Assembly (NCBI RefSeq): GCF_001597725.1
Contig: NZ_LUTR01000001.1
Coordinates: 186,001 to 250,000, forward strand
Direction of reading: 5' to 3'
Length of the DNA: 64,000 nucleotides
Origin: Neptuniibacter marinus
GTDB taxonomy: Bacteria; Pseudomonadota; Gammaproteobacteria; Pseudomonadales; Balneatricaceae
In this document: piece after piece, positions 8,662-17,926 of the stretch
Layout: every line of letters begins with the position of its first letter
How positions within the stretch are numbered: the first letter of the stretch is position 1
Program-made: the position numbers and the translations under genes
The notes under the pieces: generated by a model
The model's database searches: none
What the model saw: only the letters and a program-made list of their open reading frames with translations
What the model was told of the DNA's origin: nothing

Positions 8662-10341
8662 TTAGGCGACTTGTTCCGTACCTTGTACACTAGGTGCGAC
8701 CTTAATGGCTTGCCGGCTAAAAGCGGTTAACATCGCTTGTAGCGCAGCAGCCGAGGTGTCTTCATTGGTTGCAACGGCGTACTCTAGCGCACCATTGATA
8801 GCAACACAGATAGAAGCCAAAGCTTGGGCATCCGTACCGGCGCCGATTGAGTGCTCATCAAAATGGCTGACTTCAATCTCACATTGGTACTGCTTGGCCA
8901 AGGCATCGCACAATGCTTCTAGGGCGCCAGCTCCTTTACCTGAGAATTGGGCCTCACCAATGCTAAACTGTGCACTCACTTGGTTTGAGTCTGTATGCAG
9001 CTCATAGTCATTTAGTTGCCATTGAGCAGGTACGCTGACAAGGCTTTGCTCATAAATAGTTTTAATGGTCGCCGCAGATAGCTCCACCCCTTGGGTTTCA
9101 GCTGCCTGCTGTACCTGCTGACTCAAAGGCGCATGCATCCATTTAGGTAGTTCAATACCAAAATCCCGTTCCAAAACAAGGGCGACACCGCCTTTACCGC
9201 TTTGGCTGTTGATACGAATAACCGCTTCATATTCACGACCAATATCCCGTGGATCGATCGGTAGGTACGCTACATTCCAATGGGTTTGTTGATGCTCAGT
9301 ATGGTAGTTAACTGATTTTCTAATTGCGTCTTGATGACTGCCGGAAAATGCAGTGTAGACCAATTCGCCCGCCCAAGGGTGACGTGCAGCAACCGGTAGC
9401 TCAGTACAGTATTCCACCACATCAATAATCTCGGGAATATTGGAAAAGTCTAACTCAGGATCGACACCTTGAGAGTACAAGTTCATCCCCATGGTCACTA
9501 TATCCATATTGCCGGTACGTTCACCGTTACCAATTAAGGTACCTTCAACTCGATCTGCACCCGCCATCACACCCAACTCGGCCGCTGCAACGCCGCAGCC
9601 ACGGTCGTTATGGGTATGCAAACTGATACGAACCTGATCCCGCTGTTTAAGGTGACGACAGAAATACTCAATCTGATCGGCATAAACATTAGGCGATGAC
9701 ATCTCAACCGTTGCCGGTAGGTTGATGACAATCTTTTGGCCGTTTTCAGGTGTCCATTCAGCGATCACCGCATCACAAACTTCTATAGCGTAATCGATCT
9801 CGGTTCCGGTAAAGCTTTCAGGTGAATATTGAAACTCCCATTCAGTTGCAGGGTATTGAGCCGCATAGTCGCGAACCCAACACGCTCCTTGAGTCGCTAT
9901 AGTTTTTATCTCGTCACGGCTCATATTAAAAACTTGTTCGCGCTGGACGACCGAGGTGGAATTATACACATGCACATTGGCGCGTTTCACACCCTCTAGG
10001 GATTCAAACGTCCGTTTAATCAAGTTTTCTCGCGCTTGGGTTAATACCTGTATGGTTACATCATCAGGGATGCGGTTCTCTTCGATCAACTTACGGACAA
10101 AATCAAAATCCGGCTGAGAGGCTGAAGGGAAACCTACTTCGATCTCTTTAAAACCTAGTTTCACCAACAAGGTGAACATGCGAGTTTTCTGCGTTACTGA
10201 CATAGGATTTACCAGTGCTTGATTACCATCACGCAGATCTACGCTACACCAGTCAGGTGCTTTATTGATCTCTTGATCCGGCCAAGTACGATCCGTTAAA
10301 CGGACAGTTTCAAAACGGCGATATTTTTTATGGTCAAACAT
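8662..10341 (-). CDS. leuA: 2-isopropylmalate synthase
   Basis: LeuA condenses acetyl-CoA with 2-oxoisovalerate, the committed step of leucine synthesis. The 559-residue protein is the long class found in pseudomonads. The catalytic TIM barrel contains SVDLRDGNQAL (near 33-43) and the metal motif HTHNDRGCG, and the C-terminal 150 residues form the leucine-sensing regulatory domain. It is a single gene, with its own terminator and a long structured leader, divergent from an Lrp-family regulator. Confidence 0.95.
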   Translation of the reverse strand: MFDHKKYRRFETVRLTDRTWPDQEINKAPDWCSVDLRDGNQALVNPMSVTQKTRMFTLLVKLGFKEIEVGFPSASQPDFDFVRKLIEENRIPDDVTIQVLTQARENLIKRTFESLEGVKRANVHVYNSTSVVQREQVFNMSRDEIKTIATQGACWVRDYAAQYPATEWEFQYSPESFTGTEIDYAIEVCDAVIAEWTPENGQKIVINLPATVEMSSPNVYADQIEYFCRHLKQRDQVRISLHTHNDRGCGVAAAELGVMAGADRVEGTLIGNGERTGNMDIVTMGMNLYSQGVDPELDFSNIPEIIDVVEYCTELPVAARHPWAGELVYTAFSGSHQDAIRKSVNYHTEHQQTHWNVAYLPIDPRDIGREYEAVIRINSQSGKGGVALVLERDFGIELPKWMHAPLSQQVQQAAETQGVELSAATIKTIYEQSLVSVPAQWQLNDYELHTDSNQVSAQFSIGEAQFSGKGAGALEALCDALAKQYQCEIEVSHFDEHSIGAGTDAQALASICVAINGALEYAVATNEDTSAAALQAMLTAFSRQAIKVAPSVQGTEQVA

Positions 10342-10385
10342 AAGGTTTACCTATAGCTCAGTAATACACAATTTTTTATATGGAT

Positions 10386-10439
10386 GAAAAAAATCTGTAA
10401 AACCTGCTGTCGGGTACTCTTGGCGAATATGACAGCAGG
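10386..10439 (-). promoter_or_regulatory. Candidate attenuator hairpin in the leuA leader
   Basis: Read on the minus strand, CCTGCTGTC (10439-10431) pairs with GACAGCAGG (10411-10403), followed by TTTTACAGATTTTTTTC. This is a terminator-like structure between the divergent intergenic region and the leuA start, 45 bases upstream of the gene. A second hairpin (CACATA...TATGTG) lies near 10530-10549. No leucine-rich leader frame was found, so if this is an attenuator its sensor is not an ordinary leader peptide. Confidence 0.55.
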
Positions 10440-10625
10440 AAATTTTTCAGTTATATGCTTTTGACACTAAGGGTTAGTTCGATAAAACTATTCTGGGCTG
10501 GATGCGCTCACTGATGATGATTGCCCCCTCACATACGGATTAATATGTGATTTTCAACCTAACAACCTGTTCTCACTTAGGTGTAACAAGCCCCTCAACC
10601 GATAGAGATAAGTTTATAGCGCACC

Positions 10626-10676
10626 TTGCGCAATTACCGATCCTATTCATTACATTTTTACCTGTTTGCGCAATTA
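10626..10676. promoter_or_regulatory. Direct repeats TTGCGCAATTA in the leuA/lrp-like intergenic region
   Basis: TTGCGCAATTA occurs at 10626-10636 and again at 10666-10676, forty bases apart, close to four helical turns, so both copies face the same side of the DNA. Each contains the palindrome TTGCGCAA. The position between leuA and a divergent Lrp-family gene suggests an operator for that regulator; this is inference. Confidence 0.45.
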
Positions 10677-10730
10677 ATAAAAAGAAAATACACTAAACCT
10701 ATACATTTTATTGCCAGACTATTAAAAACT

Positions 10731-11213
10731 ATGAAAACTTCCTTCTCGCTTGACCGTTTTGACTTAAAAATATTGCACGAGCTACAAGCTAATGGGGAGC
10801 TATCCAATCAGGATTTAGCCGAGCGAGTAGGATTAACCGCTGCGCCCTGCTCCCGACGGGTAAAAGCTCTAGAGGAAGCAGGCGTTATTCGTGATCGTGT
10901 TGTACGTTTAAATGAACGCTCAGTAGGACTTAATCTATTTGTCATACTGCATATCAGTATGGATAAACATATTCCTGAGCGGTTTGAGGAGTTTGAGCGC
11001 ACTATACAGTCACTCCCTGAAGTGATGGAGTGTTATCTAATCACCGGACATGATGCGGATTACCAACTTAAAATAGCGGTGCCCGATATGGATAGGTATC
11101 AAGATATTTTATTAGGTAAAATAACCCGTATTCAGGGAGTAACAGGGGTTAAATCTGCATTTATTATGCGTAAAGTGGTCGATAGTACAGCGATGCCACT
11201 TAAGTATGTTTAA
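10731..11213 (+). CDS. Lrp/AsnC-family transcriptional regulator
   Basis: A 160-residue regulator: N-terminal winged helix (FDLKILHELQANGELSNQDL then AERVGL), and a C-terminal RAM ligand-binding domain with VMECYLITGHDADYQLKIAV, the typical amino-acid-binding turn. I start at ATG 10731 because it gives the standard family length; a longer frame back to 10626 would include the direct repeats. It is divergent from leuA and so a good candidate for its regulator, but many Lrp paralogues act elsewhere. Confidence 0.85.
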   Translation: MKTSFSLDRFDLKILHELQANGELSNQDLAERVGLTAAPCSRRVKALEEAGVIRDRVVRLNERSVGLNLFVILHISMDKHIPERFEEFERTIQSLPEVMECYLITGHDADYQLKIAVPDMDRYQDILLGKITRIQGVTGVKSAFIMRKVVDSTAMPLKYV

Positions 11214-11230
11214 TGATAAATCACATAATA

Positions 11231-11268
11231 AACGGATCAAAATAAATCCTCTTCGATCCGTTTTTTCT
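11231..11268 (+). terminator. Terminator of the Lrp-family gene
   Basis: AACGGATC (11231-11238) pairs with GATCCGTT (11255-11262), followed by TTTT. It lies 17 bases after the stop codon. Confidence 0.8.
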
Positions 11269-11286
11269 AATAGCCATCTCTAACAG

Positions 11287-12564
11287 TTATTGAGAGACGT
11301 AGATCTGTAGGCTTTCATCTAAGTTAAATTCAATTTCACGAATACGGTTAATAGAAACCTCATCCAATACCTGCTCTGAACTGAGTAACATTATCCCCTC
11401 ATCACTGATCAGATCTCGCGTTAAACGCATCCCTTTTGTAAGCTGATCACTATGTATACACTTATCGTTAATGGCATCGCCTGTATCGCTTAACGCTTGG
11501 ATCGACTCCATTAAAATTGTCACTATGGATTGGTTATAACGTTCTGCCGCTGTTGTTTGTAAGTAGTTAATCGCTTCCGTTGTACTGTACTGGCGCTCAT
11601 CATAAAAGCCATACATCAACTCCACATAATCATTAACAACCGCTAAAATTTGCGCTCGGTAACTAATTTCTTCCCCTTTAAGCTTTTTCGGGTAACCGCT
11701 GCCATCAAGGTATTCCTTATGCTGAGAAACTATCTTTCCAGCGGGATAGAGAGGTTTAACCATTAGCGTTGCCGCTTGCGCTAACAGGGGATGGGTTTGA
11801 AATACACGCTGCTGCTCAACGTCTAATTTTAGATAAGGGACTTTGATTAAATCGTCTGAAAAGCTTAGTTTCCCTATTTGGCGTAGCTGCCATGCAAAAT
11901 AGAGCTGTTTTAATTCTCCCCCTTCTATACCTGCTTTTTTAGCAACTGAGACAAAAATCAAATTGAGCTTTTGGTTGTTGCTCGATGCTTTAATACCTAA
12001 ACGTCTCGTTGTTAATGTTGAAAACATTCTCACAACGGAACGGTAACTATTTTTAAGACTTTGATTCGCAACTTTAAGCTGCTCGGTACGTGCCTGAACC
12101 TTTAAATCCAATGACTGATTTAACGCCTGTAATTCCAGATTTTTTTGTTGTGTCTCGGCACTTAACCGCACATTTTCTTTTTTAAGCAGCGCATGTTCAA
12201 AGCTTTTCTTAACCATGTTAAGCACATCTTTATCTTCCCAAGGTTTAGAGATAAAGCGGCTTACTTGGCCTTTATTAATCGCATCAATGGTTGCTTTAAC
12301 ATCCGTATAACCACTGATCACTATACGTTCACAGTTGGGAAACTTTTCGGCGACCTGTTCTAAAAAACATTCACCAGCCATCTCCGGCATACGCATATCA
12401 CTAATCACTATATCAACAGGCTGTTTTTCCAGTATAGCTAAAGCATCTATAGCGGAAACTGTTGTAATTACATGGCATTTTAATACACGTAACAATCGTT
12501 CAAATGCGGTTAAAACTGCGGTTTCATCATCAACGATAAGGACTGTATTATCAGGATATTCCAT
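11287..12564 (-). CDS. Response regulator with degenerate HD-GYP domain, HnoD-like
   Basis: A 425-residue protein: receiver (about 5-125, phosphoacceptor D56 in ISDMRMPEMAG), a coiled-coil linker (about 125-180) and an HD-GYP fold (about 190-375). The GYP part is well kept (HKEYLDGSGYPKKLKGEE), but the catalytic HD pair, normally LLHDIGK, reads WQLRQIGKLSF, so the metal site is lost. In Shewanella, the degenerate HD-GYP protein HnoD tunes the phosphodiesterase HnoB within the H-NOX nitric-oxide network. The last gene of the five-gene operon, 25 bases after the kinase gene. Confidence 0.82.
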   Translation of the reverse strand: MEYPDNTVLIVDDETAVLTAFERLLRVLKCHVITTVSAIDALAILEKQPVDIVISDMRMPEMAGECFLEQVAEKFPNCERIVISGYTDVKATIDAINKGQVSRFISKPWEDKDVLNMVKKSFEHALLKKENVRLSAETQQKNLELQALNQSLDLKVQARTEQLKVANQSLKNSYRSVVRMFSTLTTRRLGIKASSNNQKLNLIFVSVAKKAGIEGGELKQLYFAWQLRQIGKLSFSDDLIKVPYLKLDVEQQRVFQTHPLLAQAATLMVKPLYPAGKIVSQHKEYLDGSGYPKKLKGEEISYRAQILAVVNDYVELMYGFYDERQYSTTEAINYLQTTAAERYNQSIVTILMESIQALSDTGDAINDKCIHSDQLTKGMRLTRDLISDEGIMLLSSEQVLDEVSINRIREIEFNLDESLQIYVSQ

Positions 12565-12589
12565 TGTTATTCATCCCTATTTGACCGTT

Positions 12590-14221
12590 TTATGCTGACA
12601 CAACCGAATCATCCTCTTCATTGGGAGGCTCAGTAACTATCGGCAATATAATAGTAAAGCAGGTTCCTTTACCCTCTTCACTTTGCACATTAATTTCACC
12701 GTGGTGATCATCCACAATAATGCCGTAGGAGATTGCTAAACCTAGGCCCGCACCTTCACCAACTTGTTTGGTTGTATAAAAAGGATCGAATAATTTATTG
12801 ATCTCCTCTTCAGCTATACCACAACCATTATCTTTTATGCTTATCTCGATATGATCTTCAACCACATTGCTAGATATATCAATAACGCCCTGCTCCTGAA
12901 TCGCCTGTCCGGCATTTAAAATAATATTGAGTAACACTTGTTTTATCTGGCTAGGTAAACAATATATTTGGGGGATATCTGATAGGGAGGTGGAGATAGT
13001 ACAGTGGTATTTCAGTTCATTATTGACCACTTTAAGGGTACTCGTTATGCAGTCATTAAGATCAGCTAACTGCATACGCCCCGTTTGATCTGTATGGGAA
13101 AACGCTTTTAAACCTTTTACAATCTCTTTAACTCGAACTGAACCTTCGTGAGTATCTTTTAACAGGTCATCAAGATCCTCATTCATAAATTCAAGATCTA
13201 TGCTTTTAATTAGACCTTGAATCTTATTTAGCTGCTCTTCTCGCTCAGCAGTGTCGTTAATCTCCAGTAAGCGCTGATATTCAGTGACTAAGGCACGATA
13301 GTTGTGCGCATAGATATCTAAGGTTGATAAATTACTAATAACAAAGCCTAGGGGGTTGTTAATTTCATGGGCAACACCGGCTGATAACACACCAATTGAC
13401 GCCATTTTTTCTGACTGAATAAGCTGTATCTGGGCTGATTTTATTTCACTGTTAGCTTTTTCTAACGCTTCAGTTCTACGTTTAACTCTATCTTCTAAGG
13501 AGCGGTTAAGTTCACGTAATTCCGCTTCAAATTGATCGCGACGTAAGCTGGCATCTTTTAGATCAGATGCCATAGAGTTGAATGCATGTGCCACATCGGC
13601 GATCTCGTCGCGGCCATTAATCGGTATTTTAATCGCTAAATCACCTTTTGAAATGGATCTAGCGGCAGCCCTTAAATATTTAAGCTGGTTTGTTAAGTAG
13701 CTACCCAACATTGAAGAAAATAGCGCTACAAATAACATACCAACGGCAGCAATCGTTGCACTTCTATTAGTCGCCTCTTCAATGATGGCGGAAAGACCAT
13801 GGGTATCCACTCCAATCTCAACTCTTCCATAAACCACCCCTCCTTCGCTGATCTCAGCATAAGTATCAAAGATCCAGTCCTCTACATCTTCAACCTGAGT
13901 ATCTTGCAGAAAAGGTCGATTTAACACACCAGCCTCGCCTTGCTCGGCAAATATCTGGTTATCAGGTCCTAAAACCCGCGCATATACCAAATCCGGGTTT
14001 TTCATTACCTCGTTAACAAAGGCTTCAAGGGACGCTAAATCATAGGTAAGCACAGCATCCGCAGCAGTTGTAGCAAACAAGGTCGCGGTTGTTGAAGCGC
14101 GCTTAGAAAGACTCTCGTAATTGGTCGTACGAAGGTAATTCAAGGTTATAGAGACAAGAAGCAGTAGTAAAACGGCTTGAATTATCGCTATACCTAAAAT
14201 GGTTTTCAGCCGTAATGACAC
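12590..14221 (-). CDS. Membrane sensor histidine kinase with HAMP domain
   Basis: A 543-residue kinase: membrane helices near 8-28 and 155-175 bracket a periplasmic sensor of about 130 residues; then HAMP (about 180-232), a coiled coil, the phosphoacceptor H285 in AGVAHEINNPLGF, the N box NIILNAGQAI, and the G boxes DNGCGI and GEGAGLGLAISYG. Its catalytic core closely resembles that of the H-NOX-associated kinase encoded at 18779-19741, which suggests common ancestry and possibly shared response regulators. It lies 26 bases downstream of the PhnD-like gene, a likely ligand-binding partner. Confidence 0.92.
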   Translation of the reverse strand: MSLRLKTILGIAIIQAVLLLLLVSITLNYLRTTNYESLSKRASTTATLFATTAADAVLTYDLASLEAFVNEVMKNPDLVYARVLGPDNQIFAEQGEAGVLNRPFLQDTQVEDVEDWIFDTYAEISEGGVVYGRVEIGVDTHGLSAIIEEATNRSATIAAVGMLFVALFSSMLGSYLTNQLKYLRAAARSISKGDLAIKIPINGRDEIADVAHAFNSMASDLKDASLRRDQFEAELRELNRSLEDRVKRRTEALEKANSEIKSAQIQLIQSEKMASIGVLSAGVAHEINNPLGFVISNLSTLDIYAHNYRALVTEYQRLLEINDTAEREEQLNKIQGLIKSIDLEFMNEDLDDLLKDTHEGSVRVKEIVKGLKAFSHTDQTGRMQLADLNDCITSTLKVVNNELKYHCTISTSLSDIPQIYCLPSQIKQVLLNIILNAGQAIQEQGVIDISSNVVEDHIEISIKDNGCGIAEEEINKLFDPFYTTKQVGEGAGLGLAISYGIIVDDHHGEINVQSEEGKGTCFTIILPIVTEPPNEEDDSVVSA

Positions 14222-14247
14222 AAAATTTCCCTCTTAGACAAAGATCA

Positions 14248-15063
14248 CTACAATAAATGTTCTAGTAGCTTAATATTTAAGTCTCGCACATCATCCCAAT
14301 CTTTATTTTCTGCGCGCTCTAATCCTTTGAAACGAATCGTATTTAATAGCGCCTTCCCCTCTGGGTCTTGGTCCATATTAATTAATGCTTGTTGGATCCT
14401 TTGCCTTAAATCAGCATTTACTCTGGGATGAACCGCTATAGCATGAGGGGTATAACCGGGGGTCGACCATAAAACCCGAAGCTTTTCTCTTACTGCGGGC
14501 GCGGTATTATTAAAAGTACGCATAACACCACCCCCAGCTATAAATAAACCTTTAGAAACCGTTAAATAAACTGAATCATGGGATGAAACATATTTAGGTG
14601 TTATATCAATCCCCTCCTTCGCCATTTTCGCTCTCGGCAGAACGCTCGCAGCGAAGGCAGCTAAAGAAGGAAAGGCAAGAATAGCCCCTGATAGCTGATC
14701 TAGAGAGGTTATATCACTCTCTTTAGGGACAACAACAATCCCTTTAATTTCTCGGCCTTGTTGTTTCGCGATCGCCTCATAACCAGGCTTTTGATGGAAC
14801 ACCGTATAATGATATGGGTTCATATAGGCGATATCATATTCCCCTGCCAACAACCTTTTTTCAAAGGTAGGAATATCTTGAGCGGTGCTAAACAAGACAG
14901 TTACTCCTGTTTTTTCGCTCAAATATCGGCTAATAGGCGTCCATAATTTAGCCAGTTTTTTAGCTGACTGTTGTGGCACTATACCAAACGTTAATGTTTC
15001 TGCAGTAACGCACGACGAACTGATCATGAGATATAAGAACAAGCAGAATAACCGCCTTTTCAT
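14248..15063 (-). CDS. PhnD-like periplasmic substrate-binding protein
   Basis: A 271-residue secreted protein with a signal peptide (about 1-21, ending VTA-ET) and a PhnD/PBP2 fold: FGIVPQQSAKKLAKLW, YDIAYMNPYHYTVF, and VVVPKESDITSLDQL. The family binds phosphonates, phosphate or similar oxyanions, usually for ABC importers. No permease or ATPase is nearby. Instead the gene sits between a receiver gene (four-base ATGA overlap) and a sensor kinase gene, so it more likely presents a ligand to that kinase. The ligand is unknown. Confidence 0.85.
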   Translation of the reverse strand: MKRRLFCLFLYLMISSSCVTAETLTFGIVPQQSAKKLAKLWTPISRYLSEKTGVTVLFSTAQDIPTFEKRLLAGEYDIAYMNPYHYTVFHQKPGYEAIAKQQGREIKGIVVVPKESDITSLDQLSGAILAFPSLAAFAASVLPRAKMAKEGIDITPKYVSSHDSVYLTVSKGLFIAGGGVMRTFNNTAPAVREKLRVLWSTPGYTPHAIAVHPRVNADLRQRIQQALINMDQDPEGKALLNTIRFKGLERAENKDWDDVRDLNIKLLEHLL

Positions 15064-16178
15064 ACATAACTCTCCAGATATTCAGATAACATCGCTCGCT
15101 CTATAAGTTTAGGGTCAAGTTCATCAAACAACGCTTCCAGTGGCTGATTATTATTCTCTGCATCAACCAAAGCCTTGGCGATATGTAACTGATAAAGTAC
15201 TACATCATCACTGTCTGATACTTCAGGGTTTGATTGGTAACGAAGCGCATCAACAATCAATTGTTCAAAACCCCATAGCCGGAGCAGAAAGCTACCAACC
15301 AACTCGAATGAAGCGTTAACCTCTCTACCCGAAATAACTAATGCTCCGATGTTATGCAGTAAACCAGTAAAATAAACGCGCTCTCTTTGCGCTTTGGGCA
15401 ATCGAGAAAAACTTGCCAATTCAATACACTTTTCAGCGACGCGTTCTGAATTTCTGAGTAACTGACTATTAAAATCAGTATCTCCACTGGCAGTATAGAT
15501 GCTAAAACAGAGCACTAACTTTCTAACCAAGTCATAACCTAAGCGGATAACCGCTTCCCGTGCTGAGTAAACGGGATTAACTGCGCAGAAGAAGGCAGAA
15601 TTGGCTAACTGTAGTATTTTTGATAAGACCGCCACATCATGACTCAGCAGCGTATCTACTTTAGCGGGATCAGGTTCCTCGACTGAATCTAGATACTGGA
15701 CTAAAGCTTGGTAGTTCGCTGGCAGAAGCGGCAAATTATCAACCTGCCCCATTTCAGCTCGTAGCTTGTCATCTAACTGAAATGTTCTTAAGCAAACCGC
15801 ACGTTCAATCACTTCAACAATTTCATCTAGTTCAAAGGGTTTAGGCAACAATAGATGAGCAATACCGGCAGATTGAACCACAGTATCATCGCTAATATCC
15901 GCGGAAAGAATCACCCTAACAGCATCGGGGTAATTGATTTTGACCTGCTTTAGAAAATCAGCGCCATCCATCTCTGGCATTTTTTTCTCTACCAGTACAA
16001 CCCAAGGAAACGCTTTTGCCATTTGATCTAGCGCTTGACGGGGAGATGCTTCAAATATCATGGTCCAACCCTTTAGCCTCGAGCGTAATGCTCGACGTAA
16101 AGCATTAAGAACCTGAGACTGATCATCAATAAAATAAACTGTTGCTTGGCTCTCATCCATCACATCAGATCCATGCAT
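15060..16178 (-). CDS. REC-HDOD protein with Glu at the phosphorylation site
   Basis: A 372-residue protein: receiver (about 12-130) and HDOD domain (about 150-345, with LPLLPANYQALVQYL and AVLSKILQLANSAFF). The receiver keeps the acidic pair (FIDDQ) and the lysine (LLPKPF), but the phosphoacceptor position reads VEKKMPEMDG: E64 replaces Asp. This may lock it in an active-like or a non-responsive state. ATG 16178 is chosen because AGGAG lies just before it; a longer frame from 16220 would overlap the phosphodiesterase gene. HDOD domains are protein-interaction modules often linked to c-di-GMP signalling. Confidence 0.85.
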   Translation of the reverse strand: MHGSDVMDESQATVYFIDDQSQVLNALRRALRSRLKGWTMIFEASPRQALDQMAKAFPWVVLVEKKMPEMDGADFLKQVKINYPDAVRVILSADISDDTVVQSAGIAHLLLPKPFELDEIVEVIERAVCLRTFQLDDKLRAEMGQVDNLPLLPANYQALVQYLDSVEEPDPAKVDTLLSHDVAVLSKILQLANSAFFCAVNPVYSAREAVIRLGYDLVRKLVLCFSIYTASGDTDFNSQLLRNSERVAEKCIELASFSRLPKAQRERVYFTGLLHNIGALVISGREVNASFELVGSFLLRLWGFEQLIVDALRYQSNPEVSDSDDVVLYQLHIAKALVDAENNNQPLEALFDELDPKLIERAMLSEYLESYV

Positions 16179-16201
16179 CTTTACGCCTCTCCTGATTTTA
16201 C

Positions 16202-17926
16202 CTAAGGACAATGAGCCCAAGACTGTTCCTGCAACATTGTTTTAAACTCTTCCGCCACTACTGGACGACTAAAATAATACCCTTGCACTTCATCACAATT
16301 CATTTCCTTGAGTTGCTGGAGCTGTTCCAGGGTTTCAACACCTTCAGCAACAACACGCATACCTAAATCATGGGACATAACGATCATATTTTTGACTAAA
16401 TTGGTTTTTTCAGTCTCTGCCGCAAAATCAATGATAAATGAACGATCCACTTTTAACGTATCGACAGGAAGACGCGTTAAATAGTTTAAGGAGGAGTAGC
16501 CAGTGCCAAAATCATCAATCGCAATTTTGACACCTAAAGCCCGAATCTCTTTTAACACGTCGATACTGTGCTCAATATCTTGCATCAAAAATGTTTCAGT
16601 CACTTCCAGCTCTATATACTCAGGTGATACACCACTGTCTTGGATAATCTTTTTCACCTTAGTAGCCAAATCATGTTCAACCAGTTGGCGGCCTGAAACA
16701 TTCACCGACATAACAAATGTGGGTAAACCCTCCTGCTGCCAAAGAAAACTCTGAGCAATCGCAGTGGATAAAACCCACTCTCCAATCGGCTCGATTAACC
16801 CCGTTAATTCAGCAAGAGGAATAAACCTATCAGGAGAGATCAGTCCTTTTTTAGAGTGGTGCCAGCGAATAAGTGCTTCAGCACCTAATATTTTACCGTT
16901 CACAAGGGATATTTTAGGCTGGTAATACAATGTAAATTCATTACGCTTCAAGGCTTGGCAAAGTTCACTTTGCAAACTCACCATATCATCACGATTGCCA
17001 TCCATGCTTTTTTTATACTGAGGATAAACATTAAGTCCTCTATCCTTACTGTAATTTGCAGCTAACTGGGAACCCCGAACAAGTTCCTCCGCAGTTAGGC
17101 CATCGTCAGGATAGACCGAATAACCAGCACTAAAAGTCAGTAAAATTTCGCGTTCGTCAAAGGTGACTAATTGCTTAAAAGGCGATAAGAGCGATGCAAT
17201 AAAATCAAACGCGCTTGCCTCGGTAAAGACCTCTGGAACAAAAAAAACAAAAGCAGCCCCATTCATTAAACTAAATTCAACATCCGCCCTGATTTGTTTC
17301 TTCAGCAAAGCATGAATGTGGTGCAATAGTTGGTCAGATTTTTGATAGCCGAGGCAATCATTAAAGTGCCTAAAATGCCTAATATCTAGATAAACTAGTG
17401 AGAAATGAGCCTGGGTTGATATTTTATGATCAATACTTTCCATGACCGACATCTTCCCATAGGTCAAATCGGAGCTGGCCCGGGCTACGTCGCCAAGGTT
17501 GGAAACCTTACCCTGCTCATCAGAACGAACATCACGGAGAGGCAATATATTCTCTTGACGCCAATGAGAAAAGGCTTGATCAATCTCTTCTAATAACTGA
17601 GCTTCCTCCCAAGGTTTTTCCAAAAACTTATAAACAGCCCCACTATTTAAGGCCGCAATGACTGATTGCAGATCTGCATATCCACTCAGGATTAACCCTA
17701 ATGTAGAGGGGTATTTTTCTTTGATCTCGATTAAAAGCTCACCGCCAGTTTTATTCGGCATTCGATAATCAGAAAGTACGATGGGAAACGAATGATCCTC
17801 AAGAATAACCAATGCTTCTTCTGGGCCATTTGCAATAGTAACTTTGTAACCTGCGCGGTGAAAAATCCGCTTTAAGGCTCTTAATATTGAAGGTTCATCA
17901 TCAACCAATAAAATAGATTTATCCAT
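16202..17926 (-). CDS. REC-GGDEF-EAL cyclic-di-GMP phosphodiesterase, HnoB-like
   Basis: A 574-residue protein: receiver (1-120, D53 in VLSDYRMP), a degenerate GGDEF domain (signature replaced by NGAAF) and a complete EAL domain with EALIRW, NVSGRQL, ELEVTE, IAIDDFGTGYSSL, VDRSFI and AEGVE. It should hydrolyse c-di-GMP to pGpG under control of the receiver. This matches the role of HnoB in Shewanella, where the H-NOX kinase phosphorylates the receiver. I start at ATG 17926 (MDKSILLVDDE), as the longer frame adds 31 non-conserved residues. First gene of the operon, divergent from hnoX. Confidence 0.88.
   Translation of the reverse strand: MDKSILLVDDEPSILRALKRIFHRAGYKVTIANGPEEALVILEDHSFPIVLSDYRMPNKTGGELLIEIKEKYPSTLGLILSGYADLQSVIAALNSGAVYKFLEKPWEEAQLLEEIDQAFSHWRQENILPLRDVRSDEQGKVSNLGDVARASSDLTYGKMSVMESIDHKISTQAHFSLVYLDIRHFRHFNDCLGYQKSDQLLHHIHALLKKQIRADVEFSLMNGAAFVFFVPEVFTEASAFDFIASLLSPFKQLVTFDEREILLTFSAGYSVYPDDGLTAEELVRGSQLAANYSKDRGLNVYPQYKKSMDGNRDDMVSLQSELCQALKRNEFTLYYQPKISLVNGKILGAEALIRWHHSKKGLISPDRFIPLAELTGLIEPIGEWVLSTAIAQSFLWQQEGLPTFVMSVNVSGRQLVEHDLATKVKKIIQDSGVSPEYIELEVTETFLMQDIEHSIDVLKEIRALGVKIAIDDFGTGYSSLNYLTRLPVDTLKVDRSFIIDFAAETEKTNLVKNMIVMSHDLGMRVVAEGVETLEQLQQLKEMNCDEVQGYYFSRPVVAEEFKTMLQEQSWAHCP

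Noticed and set aside
10626-10730. An N-terminal extension of the Lrp-family regulator
   Set aside because: It would add 35 non-conserved residues and overlap the phased repeats; ATG 10731 gives the standard family length.
14248-15063. Reading the PhnD-like gene as part of a phosphonate ABC importer
   Set aside because: No permease or ATPase gene is nearby; all neighbours are signalling genes.
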